Shown here: positions 1 to 9,603 of the stretch, one piece after another
Position numbering within the stretch: position 1 is the first letter of the stretch
Layout: each line of letters begins with the position of its first letter
DNA from: Discostella pseudostelligera
Taxonomy: Eukaryota; Bacillariophyta; Thalassiosirophyceae; Thalassiosirales; Thalassiosiraceae
Assembly: GCA_036940085.1 (NCBI GenBank)
Contig: JALLBK010000339.1
Coordinates: forward strand, 1-25,684
Length of the DNA: 25,684 nt
Direction: 5' to 3'
Program-made: the position numbers and the translations under genes
Notes under the pieces: generated by a model
The model's input: only the letters and a program-made list of their open reading frames with translations
Told to the model about the DNA's origin: nothing
Databases searched by the model: none

Positions 1-225
1 AACATTATGCATGCAGCCTGCAGCAGTGCATCGTCGCGCTCTCGTTTCACCATGATGTTGAACCATGAGGAGGGAAGAGGGTGATACGATTAATGATTTA
101 TGCCTCCTCTCTCGCTCCAGCTCCAGCCACCCTCTGCTCAAAAGCTTGCCAAACATTCTAATATTATCATCTTCGACGACACGTGCCCCACTCCATCGAC
201 GTTCTCTCTCGACAGATTCACCATA
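1..225 (+). other. 5' flank of the Kazal gene
   Basis: This stretch precedes the chosen Kazal start codon. The Kazal frame is open back to about position 100, but the residues it adds (100-225) would bury the signal peptide some 60-70 residues deep, so I treat it as 5' UTR or promoter. Several ATGs occur at 51, 64 and 97-102. I see no TATA box or other motif I would defend. Confidence 0.4.
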
Positions 226-2521
226 ATGATGATGACGATGACGGATACGACGACGATGCGGCATCGACGGCGGCGGCGGCAGCGGCAGCAGACTCGTGCT
301 CGTGCCGCCATTTCCATTACCTCCGCAATAGCCCTCCTCCTACTCGCCCACACCTCCATGGTCGTCGGGGCGACGACGACACCATCATCGGGTCTACGCG
401 GTCAGCACCATGAGCAGCAGCTAGAACGACACCAAATGATGATGATGCCGCCGAAGACGCGACAGCTTGAGGTCCAACTGCGTCAGTTACTTGTTGTTGT
501 TGATGATAACCTCGATGACGATGCCACCGAGGATCAAGCAGTAGCACAAGTTACCGCCTTTATCAAAGCCGAAAATGCCAAGCGAAAAAATGCCAATGAA
601 AATAAAAAGAAGAAGAGGGGCAAGGTGGCAAAGACGAAGCAGCCGACACCAAAGCCTCAGGTGCAAATTACTGACAACGATTGGCCCACGGTTACGGTCA
701 CTGATCCAACTAAAATTACATCTACCACAACCACTTCGACCAAAGCGGCCACCACCACCACTACTGCCACTACTACGACTACCAGCACTACCAAGAATCC
801 GAATGTCGGCAAATGTGCCCTCTCCTCCGATGGCACTACTCCCNACTACGACTACCAGCACTACCAAGAATCCGAATGTCGGCAAATGTGCCCTCTCCTC
901 CGATGGCACTACTCCCATAGTCGATACCATCTATCCCTCATGTGCATCTCAACATTTTTGCAAACTCGATGTGGGAATCTGTCCCACCAACAACAAGAAT
1001 GACGGCTCTTCCACAACAATGTACTTTGGCACCTGCCAACCCCAACCAAACAAATGTTCACGAACCATCAATCCAGTCTGTGGATGCAATGGCATCTCCT
1101 ACAATAACGAATGCATTGCCCACAGTGAAGGCATAAGTTTAGCCGCTGTGGGGTATTGTCCGACGACTATTACAACTTCTGGAAAAGGTGACCTCATTCC
1201 CAAACTTGGCGTACTCCCCACCAAATGCATACTGGACTACACCACCTTCACTTCCATTGATTGCCCCGCCGAAGATCAATTCTGTCAAGTAGACATGGGA
1301 TCCTGTATCTCCACCCCCACTACCACAGTGGTGACCACCGGAATATGTCAAGTGAAACCAAAGTTATGTGCCCTCCTCTATGATCCAGTATGTGGATGTG
1401 ATGGCAAAACATATGGGAATCAATGTGAAGCCCATGGTGCCGGGATGAGTGTTTCCTATGAAGGAGAATGTATTACTACTACCAATCCTCCCATGGTTAC
1501 AGTCTCGGCACCATTGGTCACCCGATGCACTATTGATCTAAGCAATGGAAACTCCACATGTACATCATCCGATCAATTCTGTCAATTGGATCATGGAGCG
1601 TGCAGTGAACCTTCTACCGCCACCGACATAAAATCCGGAACATGCCGAACCAAGCCACTAGTTTGCATGGCCGAGTACAATCCGGTATGTGGTTGCGATG
1701 GTCGAACCTATGATAGTATATGCTCGGCACATGGCGCTGGTGTGAGTGTATCCAAATTGAAAGCATGCGATGGGTTGGGTACCCCTCTTGCGACGACTAC
1801 TACTACCACACCGGTTATCATCGACAAGCAAGATAAAGATATGCTGTTCCCCATGTTCGAAGGACCATGCACCTCCGACACCCAATGTGCAGAAGGATTA
1901 GTCTGTCATGCATCCTCTGGGAAATGCGTTTGCAATGAATCAACCAATGAAGGATGTCCCATCGCTGGACAATTGTGTGCCATTAACCCTGGATTGTATT
2001 GTGAAGAAGAATCATGTTTACCAACCTGTTCGTGTGATTACACCAGTCCATTCCCAGCGATATTTACCGATAATGAGACTGATGGAGATGCCACATCAAA
2101 TGGATGTATGGTGGGTGAGGTATGTCGAATGCCATGTGCCATGGCCGATGGGGGGCCTACCTGCTTTGCTTCGGAATTGGAACGGGATTGTCGAGAGGGA
2201 TATGTATGTATTGATGGAAATGAGGATGGTGTGATCAATCAAAATGATGGTGGGAAGGGGTGTGTCGAAGCGGAGAAGAAAACAACCACCACCACTACTA
2301 CTACCGAAACACCAGCCACTTTGGAAACGATTGGCACACCACCAATCCAGGAATTGCCATGCCGAATTGCAGGACATTGTCGATCACCGTCGGGAGTGTG
2401 TGAACCGCCCGTACAGTGCATTGCTGATCCGTGCAGTGCAGCGATGTGTGAGGCGGATTACATCTGTGAGGCCAATTATTGCGGAGGATGCCATGCCAGT
2501 TGTGTCCTTGCCGATTCGTGA
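226..2521 (+). CDS. Secreted multi-Kazal protease inhibitor-like protein (frame broken by an assembly joint at 844)
   Basis: Predicted extracellular serine-protease inhibitor-like protein. I chose the first of three ATGs at 226/229/232 because an Arg-rich stretch and a hydrophobic segment (ISITSAIALLLLAHTSMVVGA-like) follow, a good signal peptide. A basic, Thr-rich stalk leads to three repeated modules: a small Cys motif (QFC-x4-G-x-C) followed by a Kazal domain at about residues 245-287, 349-391 and 447-489. Each has NPVCGC/DPVCGCDG-TY-x2-x-C and a closing G-x-C or K-x-C. They are the CGCDG Kazal variant, which has an extra Cys beside Cys3 and lacks the usual Cys5. Residues about 521-740 are a further Cys-rich region with a Thr8 linker and a DGNEDGVINQND loop. 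The single N at 844 is followed by a repeat of the preceding 72 bp, which shifts the frame. Treating the two copies as one leaves 2,223 nt (740 aa) open to the TGA. Family call is firm; protease target is unknown. Confidence 0.9.
772..916. other. Assembly joint: 72-bp direct repeat around N844
   Basis: Bases 772-843 are repeated exactly at 845-916 with a single N between. The extra 73 nt shifts the Kazal frame by one, and the frame is continuous if only one copy is real. This is best read as two overlapping contig ends placed side by side rather than merged. Confidence 0.9.
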
Positions 2522-2997
2522 TGAATAGTTGACATGATAACGGCAACAATAGCAGTAACGTCCTCATCTCTCATGGACATCATCACAAAATGGCAATACT
2601 GAAAGCACCCTTGTTTGTTTAATTAGTAAAAGAAACACTACCCTGTTCATATGTTATTGGGCAACTGTGCAAAGCTAAGCGAAACAAGATTCAACTACCA
2701 GTTCTGACTTGTATTCAGAAGTCGATGATTTGATGAGAGAGTTCTTTTTGTTATCTCGTAACACACCACAAGAAATACTAGACAATAGACACAATTATTC
2801 ACGAACATGATGGTGTACTAGATACACCCTCAATACACGCTATATCTTCAACTGTGTGGATGCATGGCTTGCGGCATCAACACGACACATTTCATCTGAG
2901 GAAGAGAAAATGAATCTTCAACAGTTTGTTGCGTCGCATGCTGCGAGAGATGAAAGATTTCATCTCGGATCTCGGATAAATATCGTCCACCGCAGGT

Positions 2998-3036
2998 CGT
3001 CGTCGTCGTCGTCGTCATCGTCATCGTCTCGTCGTA
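2998..3036. repeat. (GTC)n/(ATC)n microsatellite
   Basis: Run of GTC triplets with interspersed ATC triplets in apparently non-coding DNA. The same triplet class is abundant in the window's coding regions, where it encodes Thr, Asp or Ser runs, so slippage is not limited to genes. Confidence 0.8.
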
Positions 3037-3264
3037 CAGCAAGTCATCGTCATCTCGGTTGCCGTCGTCATTCGGAGTTCGTGCTTTAGAGAGAGCTAGA
3101 GAGTTGCAATAGGTTCCGATTGTGACGACGACGGCTTGGCAAGGGGCAAGGGGGGCCGCGCGTAGTCGTACGATACAAGGATTCTATCTACTGCGGGGAT
3201 GGTGATGCATGGTCAACCAAGTATCTACTCCTATGTTGTAAGTACTCCTACCTAGAGGAGTAGC

Positions 3265-3320
3265 TTTCCCGCCATATCTTTCATATCTTCGCTTTCCCGC
3301 CGTATCATTGCTTTCCCGCC
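3265..3320 (+). promoter_or_regulatory. Cluster of three E2F-like TTTCCCGCC boxes
   Basis: TTTCCCGCC occurs at 3265-3273, 3293-3301 and 3312-3320, about 305-360 nt upstream of the C2CD5-like ATG. Each is embedded in a GCTTTCCCGCC(A/G)TATC context. The sequence fits the known E2F/DP consensus TTTSSCGC, and E2F factors exist across eukaryotes including algae. Binding and the transcription start are inferred, not shown. Confidence 0.5.
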
Positions 3321-3625
3321 ATATCTTTCGCAGGTCTGTTTACTGCATCAGCGAGCACCAGACTATGAAGATGAAGGATGAAGAATGCAGATGGACGGCG
3401 ACGGCGATGACGACGATATCAATACTGCCTATCCTGCTGCCATAGGGACGAAGAAAGATAGAGGCAGCGTACAACATTATCATCTACAGCTGCTGTAGCC
3501 AATGCAGCAGCGTTGCGCAGTAAGTAGCAGCGACAGCGACGCGAACGAGAGCCAGTGGACGAATCACTGCAGTATCAACAGCATCTACTTTCCCAAGAGA
3601 GAATACACATCAATCATTAGCAATA

Positions 3626-6600
3626 ATGCCATCCACCGTCAAAGTTAGAATCAAGGCTGCACGGAATTTAATTTCGTTGCATCATCATCATCATGCTCAT
3701 CCCACTCATCATGCTGCTGCTGCTGCTGCTGCTGCCACTGCCAACCCTTCGACACCTCCTCGCACTTCTACTACTACTACTACTTCAACAACAACTTCAA
3801 CTGCTGCAGCCAATGCAGTTGTTCGGCACACCATTGCCAGCAGCGGCACCACCACCAACAATGCTACTATCGACAGTGCTGCGTCATCAGCATCCTCCTC
3901 CTCGGCATCACTATCTGCATCAGAGCATCAACAACAATTACAACTGCATAAACAAAATCAACTAACTTCTTCCACAGGCAGCACTACAACAGCCACAAAC
4001 AATAACAATACACTCACTCTCTTACCACCACCAACGACACATGTGACCATTACTCTGGGGGGACATTCTGCCGTGGCGGAATACGAAGATGATGAAGACG
4101 AGGACGATGATGAAACCAATACTGTGGGCAATAAACATGGGGACAATCCATCAGATGATGCATTTGGTACTGGCAATACTGCAGCAACTACCGCTACTGC
4201 TACTGGTACTACCACCAGTGTTGGAGGGCATGTGCATTATCATCAGCGTTCCAATTCCTTGTTTCGATTTGCCACCGGTGGTGGCGGCGGTGGGAGTAAT
4301 GCTGCTACTAGTGCTAGTGATAAATCCATCACTACTATACCAGAACACTGTCCTCATCATCACGACACTGCTACCACTTCTACAAGTACTACTACGACGA
4401 CTTCTGCAGGCGCCACTATCAATAGTGCTTTTAGTGGCGGCGGTGGGGTGGACGCAACAACCACAGCCGCAGGCAGTAGCATTGTGGACGGAGTCGGTGA
4501 ACGAAATACCAGCAATAGCAATATTCATCATCATTCCTCTTCTTCCGGAAGAAAATCCTCCCGAAGATACTCGGCCCAAACACGCACTATCCGGCATAAT
4601 TCCAATCCTATATTTAATGAAGAATTTCGATTTGAAGTTGCCGATGATACATTGCTCCAAGATGAACCTTTGCTGTTTCATGTTTGGGATGTTGCCGAGG
4701 ATCTTGTTAGTATTAGCGGTGGTAGTGGAAGTGGATCTTTGTCGTCATTAAGGGGGGTGGGTATTGGAGGTGTTGGAGCAGGTGGAGGGCGGGGATTGAT
4801 TGGAAGAAGTAAATCAGGGGGTGGAAGTGGCGGTGTAGGTGGGGGAGGAAAGACAGTGAATGGAAGTAGTAGCAGTATCGGATTGGTCTACATTGATTTG
4901 AATCCACTGTTGATGCGAACGGCGAATTATGATGAAGAAGATGAAGATAATGGAGGGAGTGTTGATAAGAAGGATGGGATTGGAAGCTCTGTTGGAAATG
5001 AGGAAACGGGAGGAGGTGGTAGCAAAGGAGCTGGGATAATTGATGGTTGGTTTCCCCTCTACGATACAATGGGAGGAGTACGCGGAGAATTATGTCTTTC
5101 GGTCAAGCTCAATTACATTGGGGATAAGAATCCATTCCGTGATTCTTCGGCGGGGGTGCAGTTATTCCCCTTCTCGACATTGGATAGTCACTCCGGATAT
5201 CATGTTTCGCATGTCTTTGGATTTGTCGAGGAGTTGGTGGTGGCCGACGATCCTGAGTTTGAGTGGAGTTTGAGTGGAGCGGCGAATGCGAACAAGAATT
5301 TTGATAACCACCATCACCACCACCATCACCAAGCAAACAATATTAGTCGAAGTACAAGTCATGAAACGAGGCAAACGTTAATGTACTTGCTTGATGCAAA
5401 GGTTCGAAGACGAATGTGCAAGAAAGTTTTAGATATGGGAGGAAATGCCGTTCTTGCATACAGCCAAAACTTCGACATGGAGGGTGACTCTGGATTGGTT
5501 GCCCGAACTTTTGGAACGGCGGTAATTATCGAGAAAAGGAAGAGGAATGAAGAATTGGCCGTGCATCAGATGTTGGCTTCTCAAGGAAGGCATACTAATA
5601 TTCAATCGATTTGGAGAGCTGGAGGAGGCATCGTTGGTGGGGGCACCACTCAGCAAACATCCACATCAAGTGGCATTGGGTTTGGCGGGGATCATCACGA
5701 TAAATCTCCACACAAAGAAATAGTAGTATCCTCTCACGGCAGCAATACCAACAACAACATGATTATGACACTGATTGATGAAGCACAAACCGCCGCGGCA
5801 GTACGACAACGCCAACGCCAACAGGAGTATGCACAGCAGGAAGTCCAGCTCCTTACCATGACCGAATTCGATCCTCGAGTACGGGTGCGATTCGGCGGAT
5901 TAGTCACGGCACGTTCGGTGAAGTACCTTGGGAAGTTGGCATCGAAGTTGTCTGATCAAGAAACTCGTGATGGGTGGTGGAGTGAACTTCGCGATGAGAT
6001 ACGGTCTCATGCCCGCACCCTTTGTTGCTCGCATGTAATTGGTAAGGACGTTTCCTTTTCTCCTGAAATCCTTTGTGATTTGAATGAGTCAAGACCCTGA
6101 TCTTTGCATTCGCCTCATTTGATATTTTATAGGATACATGGAATATTCAACGATTCATGAGGATGTGTGTGTCCTAACGATTAGTGGAACTGCCGCGGCA
6201 GTTCGGGGGCTTCCAGACAAGGGCATGGCGCAACGAATGTGGGCTGAGTGGGAACTAAAGCAAGCCGAAGTTATTTCTGGAGTAGATAAACACGACAGGG
6301 GGGGGAGAAATCGTTACCCCGGTGACTCCTCTCCCGGAAGCGTCATTAGCACAAATGCGGATACTCCCTTTTCTGCCATTGAAACGCCCTTCTCTGGAGG
6401 TGTGAGTGATGATGGTGGAGAACGGGGTCATGATGAACCGGCAGTGATGGGTGCTGATATCGTCAAGGGTCAGTTGCGCCTGGATGGATCGGCGAAGCCG
6501 ATTTCATTTAGCAACTTGACTCGCAAGGAGGTCAAAGATGCGAAGATTAAACGAAATTCTCAGCGTCTCGAGAGGCGCCTGAGAAGAATCGCGGGAGGCA

Positions 6601-9459
6601 AAGGGGCACGCAATGGCAGGAGGGCAAACAGTGTTAGTGATTTAGAATCGTCGAAAGACAGAGACATTGACAGGTCAAACTTTGTCTCTAACCTCTTGCT
6701 GAGTGCCCGTCTTGCCAGACCCTGTTCCTACTGCCATGTGCCTTACCATCACAGACTTGCTCCATTCACAAATATGAAGTTGGTGTGAGTTCAGAATTCT
6801 TGCACTACTTTGATTATTTACGTTGTTGCCTCTAGTGCTGAACATTCTCTCCATTTCGTTTGGGATCAGACCATGTGTATTATGCGGGAAAAAGTGGGTG
6901 CCGGAGATTATCCTTGCCACTACAGAGGTATGAGTGGATCAGTTGAATGCATAATCATCCGTTTGAATTTTATTGTTGAAAGTAGCTCACGAATACTATC
7001 TCACACTCGACGTTCATGCACAATAGCCGCCCTCTCGACTGCCGGTTCGTGGAGAAGGTAAGTTGTTGCAAACGCAGTATGAATGCAAAACCATTGTCGT
7101 GAGCTCACAGTTGTCTTCATGATTTTCATTTAGGAGTCTTCGTCCAAGCTAGGGTTTGTCGCACACGCCCAAGGGCTACATGTGAAAGCGATGCACTTGC
7201 AGTATCGGAAGCTCTACCGTTCCTTGAATTTGACCTAGCTAGACAATTGATGCTCAAGTTGAAAATTCTGGGTAGGAATGCCGCCTTCAGTTTAAAGAGC
7301 GAGGTCGATGTCGGTAGCCAGCTCATTGTTGCTACAGCTACAGCAACCGCTGTCTACTGCGAGGCTATGCCGCCTCCCAGGGTTCTAGAGATATCTCGAA
7401 CGATAGCTGTCATGGACGAAGAGGACAATCAGCTGGTCAAACTACAGAGGTTGATTGAAACTTTTTCTACGCGGAACCGTCAGTTCCTCTTCGAAGCAGG
7501 TAAACGACAAGCAGAGCTAACGAGGAACAGGCTAACAAAAAAATTGAAGGAGGCGCAACTCAGAAAGGCTGCAGCAAAGCTGGATAAAGAGCAACGACGA
7601 AAGAAAACTATCGAAGCAAAGATCGATCACTTGCCTCTCATTCGTTGCACAACGGACAGCCTTGTGGTGTCGCCTAGGACATCTGCGGCATTGGTAAAAC
7701 GTGGCCATAGCCATGGCTATATCGATAAGGAGAAACTACACGGTAAACCTTCACCCCATGCCCCCCCTATGTTAGCTCTTGACGAAATGGCAACACCTAC
7801 GGTGTCGAACAAGCGACTTATTCTTGAAGATTTTACAGGAAGTCAGCCTCCACCTCCGCTTCCTGTGTTGGCAGGGAAGGTCGAGAGTTTGTCTTCATCA
7901 AGCTCGTCCTCTTCTAGTAGCAGTTCGTCTTCCAGCTCTTCCTCCTCAAGCAGCAGCTCGAACTCGAGTGAGAGTGAAAAGGATGGCTCTGACAAGGAAT
8001 CAAACGAGGGTGACAACTCCGAGAAAGAACGAAGCGACTATGATGACGGATTTAATTCGGGAACGGATTTCGAGCGTGATCATGTCGATCTCGAGGACCT
8101 CGATGACCTTGCGGAAGGTGTCAAAGCTTCTCAGGGGGGATCGGCTCGAGACACTCGTCGAAGGAGGAGGCGGTTGTATCGCGATGACAAAGGACCATTT
8201 ATTCTCGAGATTGACGACGAGACTGATGAAGATATCATGTCGGTTTTATTAGAGGAGCAACTTCCGCAGGGAATACGTCTTACTACATGTCAACACGTTC
8301 CTGATTATGGGACAGGAAATGGAGGGAAGATAGATGAGGTTTCAAATGAGCAGCTGGTATGTACATGCAGGTGTTGATAGTTACTCATTTGCTATGGATC
8401 ACGGTGTACTTATCATCGATCATTTATTGCCAACAGGTTATGGCCATGCTCCGAGTCAAATGGAATCCGCAATCTCGTTTAACACGGAGCAATTTTTATT
8501 TTTCATCGCTGTTTCACGACCTATACGCGAAGATTTGTGAAAGTACACAGCACATGGCACCAATCTCAATTTGTGGCTTGCGGACCCAGGTCAATTTAAC
8601 CCCCGATGACATGATTGAGCTCATTTGTATTGGCAAGATAGTGTTGGATCGTAAGCGAGATCATGATGCGGTTGACAATGATAATGATGACTCAGATGAT
8701 GGTCGAATCATTGAACAACGACTACGATCCGAAGAGGATTTGGGACAACGAAAGCTGCTTGAGGAAGCACAACAGCTTGGTGGGTTACGGCAACGCTCTC
8801 ACCTTGCGAAGCAGCAGACTACGGTGATCTTTGACAAATACCCTGAATATATGAGACGTCCAGTCCTAGGTCTCAGTGAAAACAAATGGAGGGAGCGGAC
8901 TGGCGAAACTCCATTGGACATGACACCGAAGTCTAGTCCTTCCACTCTCAACATTTTTCCCGTCAAGGTCTCTTTTCTTCCACCACTCAGCGCGATCAAA
9001 CGTAGTGCAGATTCTCCCCCGAACCCGTCGATGATTGCGCATTCTCAAGCCCCATGGCTTAAAGTAGCCGATGTTGCCGTCGAGTTAACTCCATTGCAAT
9101 CTGTGACGGGAGGAGTTATTACTGAATATCTCGGCTCAGTAAGTATGCACTTCATCCGTGAATCAAAAGGAGGCGAGGGAGCTGAGTTCCATCGTTTCAT
9201 CACCGAATGCAATGCCATAGCGCGGGCGCACGTGGCATCTCTTGGGGGAAATGCCATGATCGGATATGAAGCGGTGCCCGCTGAGAGCGGCGGAAGAGTG
9301 TATAAATCACAGGTGTACAATGTGATCAGCCTGAGTGGATGCGCGGTGAAAATCGATTACGGGAAGGGAAAACGCGCAGCCGATGACACGGATTGGGATT
9401 CGATACCGATGGACGTCATAGCCGAAGAACGGGCTCGTTTGAGATCAGAAACATTTTAG
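3626..9459 (+). CDS. C2CD5-like: C2CD5/CDP138-like C2 domain protein, six exons, 1,800 aa
   Basis: Homolog of animal C2CD5 (CDP138), a C2 protein implicated in vesicle traffic and GLUT4 translocation downstream of Akt2. Exons are 3626-6041, 6133-6784, 6870-6927, 7027-7057, 7134-8356 and 8437-9459. All introns are GT-AG, phases agree, and the total is 5,403 nt. The ATG is followed directly by C2 strand 1 (TVKVRIKAARNL). Other C2 blocks lie at about 138-148 (HVTITLGG), 319-345 (NSNPIFNEEFRFEV), 353 (VWDVAED), 420 (VYIDLNPLL) and 471-498 (GWFPLYDTMGGVRGE). YbjQ-like blocks follow: FGFVEELVVADDPEFEW to GGNAVLAY (about 530-640), 752-830, 1054-1130, and a last one near 1675-1767 (RAHVASLGGNAMIGY). 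A zinc-ribbon-like pair CSYC...CVLC is at about 1002-1030, and FILEIDDETDED near 1408. The animal protein is about 1,000 aa; the excess is low-complexity insertion. Role in this organism is inferred from homology. Confidence 0.92.
6042..6132 (+). other. Intron 1 of C2CD5-like gene (91 nt, phase 1)
   Basis: Donor GTAAGG, acceptor TTTTATAG. Splicing joins SHVIG to YMEYSTIHEDVC, restoring a block conserved in C2CD5 proteins. Reading through instead meets a stop at 6098-6100. Confidence 0.9.
6785..6869 (+). other. Intron 2 of C2CD5-like gene (85 nt, phase 2)
   Basis: Perfect donor GTGAGT and acceptor GGGATCAG. Splicing joins FTNMKLV to PCVLCGKKWVPE, which completes the CxxC...CxxC zinc-ribbon-like pair. 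Confidence 0.9.
6928..7026 (+). other. Intron 3 of C2CD5-like gene (99 nt, phase 0)
   Basis: Donor GTATGA, acceptor CACAATAG. It precedes a 31-nt exon. The acceptor is set by frame: the codon immediately before 7027 in that frame is TAG, so translation must enter exactly there. Confidence 0.75.
7058..7133 (+). other. Intron 4 of C2CD5-like gene (76 nt, phase 1)
   Basis: Perfect donor GTAAGT and acceptor TCATTTAG. Splicing joins the 31-nt exon to exon 5, giving VRGEG followed by VFVQARVCR, a block conserved in C2CD5 homologs. Confidence 0.88.
7888..7971 (+). repeat. Poly-serine tract in C2CD5-like exon 5
   Basis: About 27 consecutive or near-consecutive Ser codons followed by an acidic Ser/Glu/Asp region. 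Codons mix TCN and AGY types rather than repeating one triplet, unlike a simple microsatellite. Confidence 0.85.
8357..8436 (+). other. Intron 5 of C2CD5-like gene (80 nt, phase 0)
   Basis: Donor GTATGT, acceptor GCCAACAG. It joins VSNEQL to VMAMLRVKW and continues into the last exon. Without splicing the frame ends at 8377. Confidence 0.85.
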
Positions 9460-9603
9460 TTTCGACTCTATTCTAGCTTACATCTATTTCTATTACTGAA
9501 TGTCAAGTGACTGCGCTACACGATAGCCCTCGTTCATCTCATTTCACCGCTCTCTCTTGTTTCGAGGATTTGCAAGAGAATTCCTGGTACCCTTGCGGCG
9601 AGC
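9460..9603. other. Convergent 3' spacer (144 nt)
   Basis: Lies between the TAG of the C2CD5-like gene and the TGA of the PHD gene, which point towards each other. Both 3' UTRs must share or overlap this stretch. No clear AATAAA signal or hairpin was seen. Confidence 0.6.

Larger units (their letters stand above)
2522..3625. other. Intergenic region between the Kazal and C2CD5-like genes
   Basis: About 1.1 kb holding the Kazal 3' UTR and the presumed promoter and 5' UTR of the C2CD5-like gene. Recognisable contents are a GTC/ATC microsatellite (2998-3036), an array of three TTTCCCGCC boxes (3265-3320) and a short upstream ORF (3365-3445). Short ORFs here are driven by the microsatellite and show no domain. 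No RNA gene was recognised. Confidence 0.6.

Noticed and set aside
4151..4681. Minus-strand open frame of 176 codons
   Set aside because: It lies wholly antisense to C2CD5-like exon 1 and stays open because of triplet repeats; it has no domain of its own.
4089..4751. Plus-strand open frame of 220 codons overlapping the C2CD5-like exon
   Set aside because: Shifted-frame shadow of the low-complexity exon, rich in Leu/Pro from the Thr/Ser codon runs.
8359..8436. Extension of the last C2CD5-like exon upstream to ATG-like codon 8359
   Set aside because: This is intron sequence: a GTATGT donor and CAACAG acceptor restore the conserved protein.
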